Origin: Bisporella sp. PMI_857
Taxonomy: Eukaryota; Ascomycota; Leotiomycetes; Helotiales; Helotiaceae
DNA length: 64,000 bases
Direction of reading: 5' to 3'
Assembly (NCBI GenBank): GCA_021307315.1
Contig: JAJSPD010000045.1
Span: forward strand, 310,001 to 374,000
Part shown: positions 34,926-46,743 of the stretch, piece after piece
Layout: each line of letters opens with the position of its first letter
How positions within the stretch are numbered: position 1 is the stretch's first letter
Program-made: the position numbers and the translations under genes
The notes under the pieces: model-generated
Database searches by the model: none
The model's input: only the letters and a program-made list of their open reading frames with translations
What the model was told of the DNA's origin: nothing

Positions 34926-36399
34926 AGGTTAAGGCATTTTAGATATCTGCTTATCCACAAGCTGCGTGGGAAATCTCACCCTCTACAAACATGGATTGTA
35001 TAGGGCTTCAGAACAGCAATAATGTGCAGATCTATACTCAAGCAATATAAAGGGGGGAAGAGCCAATATATCGTGATAATGCCAGTGCTCACACTGTGCT
35101 AGAAAGCCAAGAAGACAAAGCTCCCCAGGTACGTCGACCACCGCAACCTCATAGCACCACCGAAACCAAAGCAGGCGAAGGCGCAGCATTCCCTTTCCCC
35201 GTCGACGATGGCGCTCCTACGAAATTCGATCCCCTTCTACCTAGAGGAGAAACTGGTTAGGATGACGGTCCAGAAACGAGATGTAAGAAGAACCCCCACT
35301 GGAAGTTGGCGCGGGAATGCCTGCCACCGCAGGTGTTAGCCAGCATCGAGATAAAATGAGGCGGAGAAAGAGGGACTTACTCTAGGAGACGATAATGTTC
35401 CCTATGGGTGCGACGGGTGGCGTTGTCTCTGCGGCGCTGAGGCCCCTTTAAGGGAATCGTGCTAAGGCTCCGCCGGGGCGCTCGATGGCGAGACCAGCGG
35501 GTGAGAGGGAGACGACGGCGGAGTCGTAGATTGGTGTTTCCGGGGACTAGGGAGGTTAAGCTCCGGTTCCTGGGTTGTTGGCGGGCGAGTTTCCGGGACC
35601 TGGATTATTGGTAGGTTGATTGTTGTACTGGCAGAGGAAGGATAGTTGGTTTGGGAGCAGTGTTTGGGGCCTACAGAAGTTGGAAGTTAATAATGTTCGA
35701 TGCTTTTATAACATGGAAAAGGACGCTTACGGTTGGAGTTGCAATCGGAGCTGTAACATCAACCGGATTTGGTGCTGAAGTGTTTGTGGGGACTGGAGTA
35801 TCAACTGTTGAAATTCCTGTAAACAAAAAATCTACGAGTAGTACAGCTTCTAGAGGATCATAAATTCCAAAACGACCGTTATTATTCCCACAATGCCTCT
35901 AGTATAGCAGTCCTACAGATCTTATATGATCAGGCATAGATATATACAAAAATTGCATTTATTCTATAGATCATTGATCGAATACTGGCCGATAATTGCT
36001 TTATCGACAGTAAACAAAGTTTATTTAGGTAGTAGCGTTCTGATTATTGCGTAGTTAGTGCCGAGATAATGTTAACTGTCGTGGTTCTTTTATCTTGTCC
36101 CGCGTTGTTGCGTCTGTGAAAAGTTAATATGTGAAAACTTTCTGTTGGGTCGAAAATACTACGAAATTGGAATAGGTTGGCCTAAGCTGTCTACAGAAAA
36201 GCTGAAATAGTATTGATTACTATGTATATAGAAAGCGCAGACATGTACTATGTTAGTAGAGGACTTGAGTAAGCACTCTTTTTCATTGAATATTACAATT
36301 AAACTTAAGTGGCGTAACCATTTTCCATCTTGTTGTTTGGCGCTATTACAACCATACTGTAATAGTTCTGCACGCAACCACTTATTGCTAAAGTGGCAC
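34926..36399. other. Spacer containing a decayed minus-strand ORF
   Basis: Apart from the relic at 35250-35690, the stretch holds AT-rich sequence (35880-36400) and a plus-strand frame at 35651-35863 that overlaps the relic and has no recognised domain. Confidence 0.45.
35250..35690 (-). pseudogene. Decayed coding relic with four in-frame TAA/TAG codons
   Basis: On the minus strand one frame reads NNPGPGNSPANNPGTGA, stop, PP, stop, SPETPIYDSAVVSLSPAG, LAIERPGGALARFP, stop, RGLSAAETTPPVAPIGNIIVS, stop. The stops are TAA 35558-35556, TAG 35549-35547, TAA 35450-35448 and TAG 35384-35382. All are in one frame, and each would encode Gln if its T were C. An intron-like GTAAGT...GCTAAC...GGCAG segment (about 35380-35320) follows, and the frame continues with SIPAPTSSGGSSYISF. 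Loss only of CAR codons without frameshift is the classic RIP outcome. I do not recognise the protein; it is Pro/Gly/Thr/Asn-rich and might be a secreted or wall protein. Confidence 0.5.
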
Positions 36400-37669
36400 A
36401 GGTGGCAACCGAGCAGAAGAAGCTAGCAGGTTAGCGTATTCTTGGCGTTTTAGGCATCTTTATATAAAAGAGCAGCTCTTAAGGCTTTCTTCTTCTTTTC
36501 TCTATATCTAGTCTCTTCATAGCTCTTTATAATACAAGCCTTGTAGCTTAGTCTCGTACTAGCTATTCCTTGTGTTTATGAACATTACACTAGACTAAAG
36601 CGAACAAAATTCTCTTGTTAGCTCCCCCTATAATATCATTTACCTTTTTAGGCTCTCCCAGTATTACCAACCAACCTCGCTAGGAAGCACGAGATCTAAA
36701 CCTAATAACTCCCAAGACGACTTTAAGTCTATAGCTTTTTCAGTTAACATACGCCCAAGGCCTCTACGCGCTTTCATCAAAATGGCTAGGCCTTCAGACC
36801 AAGAGGGGGATCCTGTTAATCCTCAACAACAAGGAGAAACTATGGAAGATGATTATCATAATCGTCGTACAACTACTATTCGCACCTACGTACTTCCTCA
36901 TGCTCGCTCCAGTTCAAGCCAGGTTGCCTCTCCTACGCAAGGACTTTCTCAGTTCAACGAACTCTCTATCAGCAGTCCACGCCAACGGCGGGCAGGCATA
37001 GTATAATAATGATGAAATGAAACATATACAGGCTTACAACAAAGAAGCTGATAAGCTAGGTATGCCAGCATACTCTGAAGATATATATCACATACTGGAG
37101 GAGATGACCTGTATTCAAAAACAGGCTATCAAAGCACAAAATGAAGCCATGGAGGCACTGAGAGCCCAAATGGATTCTACAAACCTTACACAAGCTTTAC
37201 TTCCTAACGTTAACGCACTCCCTTCCTTCCTCCCTCGGCCAACTAGAACTTATTTTGACGACGGAGACTTAGAAGAAGAGTTGCTATTACAACTGCCATT
37301 GCCTAACTCTTCTCCGCTACTTCTAGCAATCCAACCTAATCCATTTCGTGAAAATTATCGATCTTCTTCACTACGCCACGCTTCCTAACAAGGACTGAAC
37401 CCTCTCGAAGATGAACTAGCATGAGGGAGATCACAGCGCCAATATAAAAGAACTCCAACAGCCTGCACCCTACAGTTGCCAAGGAGAGTCAGTGGAAGAT
37501 GTGCGGAGACAAAACTCTGATAAACCTCACTACCACCCTAACAAATTCAGCCAGGACCGGGAGGACTCGAAAATCGTATACAAGGTGTGGAAGGATACTA
37601 TGTTGAATGAGATATTGGCACACTATTACCGGTTCTACAATGAGCAACAGAAGATGAATGATATCTAAT
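36400..37669 (+). mobile_element. Truncated LTR-retrotransposon remnant (gag)
   Basis: Frames at 36782-37006 and 37017-37388, plus an unlisted piece at 37495-37669 in a third frame, read as pieces of one gag-like protein. The first piece is hydrophilic (MARPSDQEGDPVNPQQQ). The second is helical (YNKEADKLGMPAYSEDIYHI, MTCIQKQAIKAQNEAME). The third is SKIVYKVWKDTMLNEILAHY-YRFYNEQQKM, resembling the gag region of fungal LTR elements in which a helix of this type follows an FDGDR-like motif. No protease, reverse transcriptase or integrase follows. The T-rich, CTTCTT-rich sequence at 36470-36660 may be LTR end and leader, but no matching 3' LTR is visible. Frameshifts and truncation make it inactive. 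Confidence 0.5.
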
Positions 37670-37741
37670 TTTTACTTTAAGAAACCTAAAAAATACTCGA
37701 TTTGCATTTTCGGTTACGTAAAAAAAAGAACAAAAAAAGTC

Positions 37742-38110
37742 CTAAAGATTGAAAAAAAAGGGGCGATATTGCTGGTCTAGCTTTATCAAAAATTTGAATG
37801 TGTTTTGAAGATAAAAAACCGCTGCGGCCTCGGCAGAAATGGTTTTATTGACCGCAAGGAGTCCGAATATGAGAGCGCGTAAGCCTGTGAATCCTTCACG
37901 AGATTCAATGACAGGTATAGAATTATCAGAGCGAGATACTATATTTGATGGTTTGGGATTGGTGATGATAGGTTCAGATGATATTAAAAGCAGCTGGTGG
38001 ATTTTCTCACGGATGTCAGATGGGAGTGACGTGAAGGTTGGTCCTGGATAGATTGAGAGACCAAGAGGTTCGCCTTTGCGGTATTTAAGCCTGCAAACCA
38101 TAGGAGCCAT
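37742..38110 (-). CDS. Short 2EXR/F-box-like protein, probably C-terminally truncated
   Basis: 122 aa. FTSLPSDIREKIHQLLLISSE (about residues 26-46) is the 2EXR/F-box-like opening, and LLAVNKTISAEAAAVFYLQNTFKF is the second conserved block of this fungal family. Relatives continue for a further 100-250 residues, but here the frame ends soon after at KLDQQYRPFFFNL-stop in T/A-homopolymer sequence. This end lies about 70 bp from the retrotransposon gag remnant, suggesting the 3' half was lost at the insertion or by deletion. It may be a pseudogene. Confidence 0.5.
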   Translation of the reverse strand: MAPMVCRLKYRKGEPLGLSIYPGPTFTSLPSDIREKIHQLLLISSEPIITNPKPSNIVSRSDNSIPVIESREGFTGLRALIFGLLAVNKTISAEAAAVFYLQNTFKFLIKLDQQYRPFFFNL

Positions 38111-38932
38111 GCTGGAGTTAGATATTTAGTAACGAGGCAGCTTTTGAGTAATGCAGAACGGAGTTAGGGTTCACAATGTTAGAATACATCATGAGGGAAC
38201 TGGAGGTTCTGAGGTGTTATTCTTATCCGGATGTTCTCTGGTGTGTAAAATGTTCAAGGTATAACGGTGTGAGGTCCACGAGCTCTAGATTATTCTGGTG
38301 CTGGCAGGATGCCTAGCTGCTCCTGCAGACGAGAAGGAGAATACCGCCGAGAAGATGTGTCAAGGCCGCGTCATCTCGTTCAGCCGAAGGTGCTGGCTAG
38401 AGCCCTCACGAAGACTAGAACAAGAGAAAGGGTAGATGTTGGCGTTCTACGTTGTGTGATTGGAGATGGGCTGTTCAAAAAGGGCATATCCGTGAGGTTG
38501 GGAGGGGTCTGGAGGGGCACTGAGACGATAGGGGGTAAAGGGGGGGGGCGTTGGGTTGAGCGTGTGTTATAGAGAGGAGGAAAGAAGAGTGTCTATAGGA
38601 GTGACGGGCAGCTCCTTCTTATACTTTATGCTGTCGAGGTCGCATAGAGGTCGACAAGAAGGCGTCGCAAGCCAAGGGAACCTTGCCTGAAGCGATAGGA
38701 TTAAGCCCAAAGTAGGCGCACCCCCTTATTACTCTTATTGCCCTTTAGCACGTGATATTCCTGCACCTGACATACGTCATACAAAAATAAGGAGCCTCAC
38801 AAACCCACCAGCCACAATTCCGTGCCTTCCCTTCCCCATGCCATCCCCTCAACTATTTCCTGCCGCAGCCACCCACATACACACGTTTCGGAAAGGATAA
38901 TCCTTTCAGCTGACGATATTGAGAGAAGTGAA
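38111..38932. other. Intergenic spacer, divergent promoters
   Basis: Holds the presumed promoters of the 2EXR-like fragment (-) and DGAT2 (+). A G-run occurs near 38541. Marks the right boundary of the decayed island. No gene supported. Confidence 0.45.
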
Positions 38933-40774
38933 ATGGCGACACTTGCCAGCCCAGCTCTCCCGGAGGATCGCCAGAAGCAATATCTTGCACCAAAGAGCTA
39001 TGCGGATGCTGCCGAAGAGCTGCCCGCGGAACCTCTAGCGGAGAGAAATGGCAATGGCAATGCGAAGACTAACGGTACCAATGGAAATGTGAATAATGAG
39101 AAACGCGAGACGAATGGCACAACTGATATCGGCGGGGATGGCAAGTCAGCTACACATTCCTCAAAGGTGCTAAAGATTGTCAACCCTGGCGCTGCTCCCA
39201 AGACGCCAACGGAGGAGACGAAGGAGCATGTGGATGAGGAGCGCCAGGGGAAAAGACCTGATATTGGAGAGAGGCAAGAGTCGCAGCATGAGTATTCTGC
39301 TACGGTATGCCGCTGATCACAACATGGTGGGATGACAATTGGCTGATTGGGGTAGGGACTGGACGATGCTCCTAGGACGCCGCCGCGGAAGACACATCGC
39401 AGGACGCAGTCGAAGAAGAGCTATGAGAACTTGAGTATGTTCACTACAACTTGAGTGCTTCAGCAATTAATAAAGTCGTATAATAGGCACAGCAGAGAAG
39501 ATATTAGGAAACACGAATGGAGATACAAAGGAAGAGAAAGACGAGCCTAGCATGAACGGCACAGTGTTTGAAAAGGTCGAAGGTCAAAGAAATGGTAGCA
39601 GACTCATAAGCATAAAACCTTCCGCAGAATACCAGGAACAGCTTCGCATAGTCAGGAAAGAGAGGCCATTGAGCAGTGGAAAGAAGGCTGGTCAGCGATG
39701 GGAACAGAGCGCTATTCGATTTGCTCCTCTAAATGTTCCCTTACACCGACGATTACAGACGTTGCTGGTGCTGTTCCACACGCTGTGTATTGCGATGTCA
39801 ATTTCGACCTTTTTCTTCTTATGCGCCATCCCGTTGTTCTGGCCGTTGCTGATCCCGTATATGATCTATTGCATGTGGTCCAATGCTTCTACATCCGGAA
39901 CATTGAGCCACCGATCTGAATTTTTGAGGTCATTGCCGGTATGGTCATTATTCGCATCTTATTTTCCGGCAAGACTACATCGGACTGCAGAATTACCTGC
40001 TACAAGGAAATATATCTTTGGATACCATCCTCATGGCATCATTTCTCACGGCGCATTTGCAGCCTTCGGGACAGAGGCACTAGGCTTCTCACAGCTTTTC
40101 CCGGGAATCAAGAACACACTTCTTACTCTGGATTCTAACTTCCGCATTCCGCTGTACAGAGATTATGCACTTGCAATGGGTCTCGCATCCGTCTCCAAGG
40201 AATCATGTGAAAACCTGCTTTCTAAAGGCGGTCCTAACAAGGCAAGTCTACATCGTTACTTACAAATTCAGGAACTAACACGTCCCAGGAAGGAATGGGC
40301 CGCGCAATAACCATAGTTGTAGGCGGCGCCGCGGAGTCCCTTGACGCGCAACCCAACACCCTCCGCCTAATCCTCGCCAAACGCAAGGGCTTTGTGAAAA
40401 TGGCCATCCGCACCGGCGCCGACCTCGTGCCCGTCCTCGCTTTTGGTGAGAACGACATCTACGACCAATTTGCCGTCGACCGGCATCCTCTCATTCATAA
40501 ATTTCAACTCTTAGTTAAGAAACTGCTTGGATTCACAATCCCACTTTTTCATGCTAGAGGCGTTTTCAATTATGATGTAGGCTTAATGCCATATAGGCGC
40601 CCAATAAACATCGTGGTTGGACCACCTGTGAAGGTGGTGCAGAGTGAAAAACCGAGCCAAGAGGAGGTTGATAGGGTACATAAAGAGTATGTGAGGGAGC
40701 TGGAAAGGCTCTGGGAGCTGTGGAAGGATGACTTTGCACCAATGAGGAAGGAAGAGATGAAGATCCTGGAGTAA
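38933..40774 (+). CDS. DGA1: Diacylglycerol O-acyltransferase 2 (DGAT2)
   Basis: ER/lipid-droplet enzyme that makes triacylglycerol from diacylglycerol and acyl-CoA. Four exons: 38933-39304, 39356-39434, 39487-40241 and 40289-40774 (introns 51, 52 and 47 bp); 563 aa. The third intron starts with GC (AAG|GCAAGT) and restores SKGGPNKEGMGRAITIVVGG. The N-terminal 220 residues are an Asn/Gly/Lys-rich variable extension, longer than in yeast Dga1. A hydrophobic hairpin (LLVLFHTLCIAMSISTFFFL...) precedes the active block YIFGYHPHGIISHGAFAAFG, with HPHG at about residue 331. NFRIPLYRDY, the VVGGAAESLDA block and RKGFVKMAIRTGADLVPVL follow, all typical of DGAT2. The upstream short frame beginning at 38822 is leader. 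Confidence 0.93.
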
Positions 40775-41689
40775 TTTTTCTTTTTAGGCATTGCAGGGTT
40801 GAATTGGCAGCTTTCAAGTTGAGCATGGGCAGGATGGTGTGACGGGTTGTAATTTTATGCACGGGAAGTTTCTCATTTGAGTCATCGCCTGGGTTTATGG
40901 GTTGGATGGGAGCGTTTTTTTTTTAATGAAAGTATGGGATTATGGGTGGAATATGGAGGTGTTATTATCAAATTAACCCAAAAAATTGAAAATTGTAGAA
41001 CGAAAATCCGTATCACCCTTAGGTTTCCAATTTTTAGTCAATGAATGTATACTTTCTTCTCCATAGCTAGTAAGAAAAGGCACAGAACGTCTGCACATAT
41101 AGACAGCGTCCTCCAATGTATCACTCAAGGTCGTATATATAGAAGGCAAGCCAGATACTCATTTATACAAGTCATGATTGGGCAGGTATAGCTAGCTATA
41201 AACCATCTAATCCCGCCATCTATTCACTTCCACTTCCACTTCCATTTCTTCTCGTCTCGTCTCCTCAAGCCATCAACCTTACCATACCGCTTTCTCCCTT
41301 CCCCCTTCCCTTCCATGCGCGTCACTCACCTGAAATAAGAAGCTGGGGGTGAAAATAAACGGAGATATATATAAAACAACAACAGCACATGGTATTTCGC
41401 GCCTTTAGTAATGCCCATAAAAAGCCCGCGCGCCACTTCCGGAAACCCCAGAATCCCCAGAATCCCCATGGATATTTGGATAATTTTTTTGTATCGCTTG
41501 CGTGAAAAAGGCCTCGCCACCGTTTGAAAAAAACAACTGCTCCGCTCTCGTCATTATTGCTGCTGTTTTGCTATCGTGTTTCCCATATTACATTTCCCAT
41601 TTCTTACACGTCTCTTATTTGATTTTGCTTAGCTGGCTATCCTCCTGACTTGTGTTGTTTGGAACTCCCTTGATTTTGTTGCAGAATTC
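40775..41689. other. Convergent intergenic spacer
   Basis: 3' ends of DGAT2 (+) and MED14 (-) face each other here. T-run at 40914-40924 and AT-rich 40960-41040. Nothing else recognised. Confidence 0.5.
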
Positions 41690-44600
41690 TTAATCTAGCT
41701 CAATGATATCGGTTCTCTGCTGGCTCATTCGGTTCTGACTGCCCTGGCTATGGCCATGGGTCTGGCTCTGACTGTTATTAGGCGTAGGTTGTTGTCGCTG
41801 CTGATATTGCTGCATATGTGCCTGGGCTTTCATATTTGGTCGAGCCTGCTGTGGTGGCTGTGGCCGCTGCTGAGGCGGCATGGGTCGTTGACTCTGTGGT
41901 TGGGGCGGAGGCTGCTGAGGTTTGTTCTGCTGAGGTGGTTGCTGCGCTACGGGTTGAGGTTGTTCGAGTTGTGGCGCGGAAGGTTTGCTCAGCTCTACGG
42001 TTCGGACAACCTCATCAATTTGCTTTATCAAGTCCTCCAAACCACCACTTTGTGTTACAGCACTCTTACGCATGCCCTCCCAACCAGCGCCTGATGAGTC
42101 CCAGATTGATTGCAACGCCGCGTCGATTTCGTCCCCGTCCTTATCCCGAGCATCGCCTCGTGAAAGCATCCACCATGCCTCCCCACATCTGTTCTGTAGT
42201 TTGAAATCGAATTTCACTTTTCGGGTAGCTGGAATCGAATCTGTATCGGATTTTGGCGAGACGAGATCGTACCTGACAATCATGTGGTCGATTGATCGGA
42301 CCAAGATCACCACCTCTCCTCTCTCCTGGAAATTCGTCCACTCCGTTTCAATGGCATCGAAAACCTGAAGGAGTGGCAGGGTTAATGGGAGCAGAGTCGC
42401 TATGCCATCAAGCCCTTGCGAATTGAGAATTCTGTCCAGATGATCCAATATTCGCAGGTGTGGATTGTTCGCCTCGAATCTAATAGTCATACCCGTGTTC
42501 ACGCTACCGAAATCAATGGTTGCCTTGAACGTCGCCTTTGCTTCAGCTTGGGGAGATTTATAGCTGAATATGATCTTGTCTAAAGACATAGAATCACATA
42601 CAAGGGTTTCGCTATGTCTAGCAAATACCTCCACAAATTCAACTAAGCGTTCTACCCGATTGACTTTTTCGATGAGCACTGGAATAACTGGAAATCCTAC
42701 CCTTGACCGTAACCGAAAAGCGAAGACTCCCGTGGCAGCGCTGAACGCAATATCTCTGTCAACATTTTCTTTCAAGCTTGACAAGGAGTTTGAAACATTG
42801 ACGACCATCCGTGCCTGAGTAACAACCATACAAGTCGGATAATTAGGGGCTATTATTGAGGGAACTGGTGTCGTATCCTCCTGGGGCAGATTTGCATCAT
42901 TAGAAACCTCAAGGCCTTGGAAGGTGAGCTGAATTGTATCCTTTGCCCAAGGCTTCTTCGACCGAAGAGCCTTGTTTTGTGATGGTAATATTTGAGAAAG
43001 CCGTACAAGGATAGTTGGTAGTTTGATTGGCGATAGCGGCTTGCTGTTTCGAAGAATGTAATTGGACCTATATGAATGTAATGATCTTAGGTTGGTATAG
43101 TGAGATATAAGTCCAGCTGTGAATGTAACTAGCGTAAGGAAGAAGTTGTATGATATGGCTGGTGACAACGCCTTGATCGGAATTCTGATCTTGCTCGTGA
43201 TTTTTATTTCGTCCTTTTGATTGTTCCGCGTCCTGGTTGGAGTACTGACGAAGATTAGCAAAACACGCTATGAATAGAGTGACAAACTCACGTTTCTAAC
43301 AGCCACCACTTCTCTCCGCTCACGCTCATACTGACCACAAGAGACCATTCATCCTTCCATTCTCGGCGTCTGAACCAATACCACCGCGGCGCGTTGTCTT
43401 TCGTTACCTGTCGTAGGTCATCCAGTTCAACGCCTGGCGTATGGGGACTGAAGACGACCCAGCCAGTGCTCTGTGTGTAGTTCATGAGTCGCTGAAGAGT
43501 TGCTTTATATCGAAGTAATTCAATCATCCTCGGCACGTCCTTAATTGGCGCCTTTGCAAACTTATTGAACTGTTGCAACTCCATCTCGAAGGCAATAGAT
43601 ACGGGGCTCAGGTAGAAGCGACCGCTAGTCTGTTCAATCTTGAGGCACACAAGTTGCTCATTCGTCAATTGAATTGTTAGTGATGATCTTGTATCATCTT
43701 TGTCATCTGTGCCCACTGAAGGTTGGCTCAATGATAGAGTTGCCTCTCCAGTTGAAAATAGCGGCCACGTCTGTAAATTTGAACATATACTATCCATCAA
43801 GTACTGTGTGTGCATTGCAATAACTGTCCTTAGTAGCTTCTCGGCTGATATATTGATGACATCGAGGGGGATTACGATATCTTTCATTTCTTTACCATCT
43901 CGAAACCATCGGATAGAGAGGCGACTAACAGGTGCCTTGTGGAGTGGGCGTTTATGTTTCGGCTTGCCACTATGAACGCCTAGAAGGATAAAACTCTTTG
44001 GTCTGGGTGTGCCTTTCCAATACTGAATCGACAGCGTTCTGTCGAGGGGCTCAACTTCTAACCCTGAAATCCACGTGCCGCGAGCCAACTCCCAGGCCTG
44101 CTTTCTAAACTCGCCAATTTTAACCGTAAGAGTCATCTCATGAAGAAATCTGTAGCAGCCAGCAAGGCCGTCCTTTTCTAGGATGGCATTTATACGGTGC
44201 TCGAGACCGTTGCCGACACTAGCCGGCATCTCTGCAAGCGCTGGAGAGAATAAGAAGCGAAACCCGATGAACCAGAACTGAGTGGTGGAATCCTCGCTAG
44301 CTATGGTGAGATCGACCTCGAATTCTCCGGGAACTTTAAAAGTGACACGACCAGATTTAATGGTATATTCTTTGAACGCCGGCGGTATCTTGTCGTGTTC
44401 GTCGATAACAAGCCGCATGTGCAGAAGGGTATTGATGTTTTCCAATGTCCTCAGCATCTCCCGCGGTTTCAATGAAGGTGGTTCCTTGTATCCGAGCTAT
44501 AGCACATTAGTAACATTTCATTTGTCAATTGCACTTTCCACTCACATCAGGCATCCAAGGCGCCTTGCCGGTTGATAATACTTCCACGGCAGTTTTGAAA

Positions 44601-45241
44601 TCTGGGCTAGGCAATCCCGCTGTGTGCAGCTTTTTCTTGGAATTGATTAGGAGCATCAATGACAAGTCGTACTGGTACTTCTGATTGACAAGATGCGCCT
44701 TCAGGTCTATCAATTTGCCTACGTCTTCTGCCTGCCGACTCCAGTTTGTGGCGGCAAGTATTTTGGTCCACTCCGCATGTTTTGCCTGGAAAAATTCAAG
44801 CCATATCCTCTTTTTCTCGACATTTTCCGGGTCACTTTCTTGCTCGGCGGAATGGAGAACATTCCCGTTGACGGCAGACTTTATGGTTCTTTGCGCTTGC
44901 TCGTTTATTTTTTGCGTGAGTTGCCCATATGATTGCTCCGCCGCTCGCTCGATTAGCTTCGAGGTTGAGATGTACCCAAGAGTGACATGCTGAATCTCTG
45001 GAGGGAGCTTGCCAAGCTGTGCCAACAAGGCTGTTGCTGCAGATGGCACAGAGCTTTCTCCTGTCTGGGTCATCGGCAGGCCGTTCAAAAAAGGTGCATT
45101 GGGGCTCGTTGGAGTTATATTCTGTTGAGGCTCTGGTCGAGATCCTCCCTTTTCCGGTACACGATTAGCAGCGGCTGTGATGCCATTAGGCTGCCTGTCA
45201 TGGTTCGTATGTCCGCCATTCTCCATGATGACGCCCGGCAT
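41690..45241 (-). CDS. MED14: Mediator of RNA polymerase II transcription subunit 14 (Med14/Rgr1)
   Basis: Scaffold subunit linking head, middle and tail of the nuclear Mediator complex. Exons 45241-44546, 44496-43292 and 43244-41690 (introns 49 and 47 bp); 1151 aa, a normal length for the family. The Med14 N-terminal domain begins at LGKLPPEIQHVTLGYISTS and continues through AVEVLSTGKAPWMPDLGYKEPP, where exons 1 and 2 join. Then come LRTLENINTLLHMRL, GRVTFKVPGEFEVDLTIA and FWFIGFRFLFSPALAEMP, all family hallmarks. The C-terminal 120 residues are Gln/Pro-rich low complexity. The frame is open upstream of the chosen ATG to 45286 but has no earlier ATG in it. Confidence 0.92.
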
Positions 45242-46743
45242 AGTCTCTCCCGATCTGTTAACCAGAGACCCTTCCCCCTCCACCACCTTTCCCCCAGCAG
45301 CTCCGATCGCAACCCGCCCTGTCGACTCTATCTTGATGGTTCAACTAAGGGGACGTCGTAGATACCATCAGGCTTTGATGCAACGGTCACAAGCGCCGAT
45401 GACGATGAAATACCCAGGGACAGCGATGTGTTTTCTGTCAGCAATTAGGTATTGGGCAGTGTGTGCCGGCAGGAATTCGTGTGTGAGTATATGGTGATTC
45501 GGTGGTATGCGCGACCTTGCGTTGAATGAAAGGATGGGGTTGGCGCTCTTGTCGCGTGTAGACTAGGGCAATGATAAGCGGTAAAGGGATAGCTGTCGAG
45601 TAGGTGATGATTCTGAGCGCATCAGTAGAATTGTTCAGAATGCGGCTATCGTAGATGCTTGTTTGTGAAACCGTCCGACTGGTGTGTTGTCTTTGATGGC
45701 CGTGAAGTTCAAGAGTCGGGCTGCTTCTTGCCAAGACCTTTAGTGCCTTGCGACCCACTTTTGGATCCGTGCATTTCCCGTGATGTGAAAGTCTTCCAGA
45801 GGAAATGCAAGGCTGGCCAATGAGCAAACAGGACGACGAGACTGGTCAATACCATGCAGATACGTTTGTGTGTGAATGGGAACGTTGTGTCAAATTCGAA
45901 AAATAGGCGGGGTTCACCATTGCATCAAATCTCACTTCATCTGTGCCAAAAGATTTCCATTGCTGATTCACAGAAGAATGTCATGAGATTTTACGAAAGG
46001 AAGCTGGGATCTCAATTGCGACCCTAGCTCAGGTGATAGGATTCAGCACAGTAGATGCAGGGCTCTGCTTAGATATGCAGCGAGCCCAGGATAGCTATCT
46101 TTACTAACAATGACCATCAACTCCGTTCCCAATTAATTCTAGCCGCTATATCTTTTATTTGGTCTTCTCGAGTGAGTACTGGTTGAAATAAACAGCAGAG
46201 CGAAGCTTAACCTCTGGAACTTTAGAATGTATACCATCATCTATCTGGGTGTCTAACCACCCCCCTTCCCCCAACCATAGTTCCGACCGCGCAGAGTTCA
46301 GACAAACACATATACACCCTTGGATTAATTATGACGTTTGAATTTCTTTCCTTGAAACCAAGATATCTAGCTATATTCTGGCACGCCCCCCCCTGTTGAA
46401 CCCTACTTCTGAAGGAATTGGGTTGGCCAACCCTGATTAAGCTGGGGGTAACGAGGCCAGCCTCACGCAGGCTCTGCTTCACTCCCGTACCTCAACTGTT
46501 TCTCTCCCCCCCTTTCACATGATCCATATGCGCCAGTGATCATTTAGATACATCAGCTCCCTCGTCATTGCACCTCCTCTTTCATTTTTGGTGGTCGTCG
46601 TCGACCCAAGCTCAAAACAGTTTGTCGACCAACATTTTGGTGATGGTCGAGAAGGATTCCTTATTCTATTCGCGTAGCACCACTATGATCTAACCAACCG
46701 CCTGCTTACTGGTACAGCCTCGAATCCTGGCGTCGCAGCAGCA
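45242..46743. other. Intergenic spacer, divergent promoters of MED14 and ATG22
   Basis: Only short domain-free frames. C/T-rich tracts at 46380-46520. Both flanking genes are transcribed away from it. Confidence 0.5.

Noticed and set aside
41750..42368. Long plus-strand frames opposite MED14
   Set aside because: They are antisense readings of the Gln/Pro-rich MED14 C-terminus.
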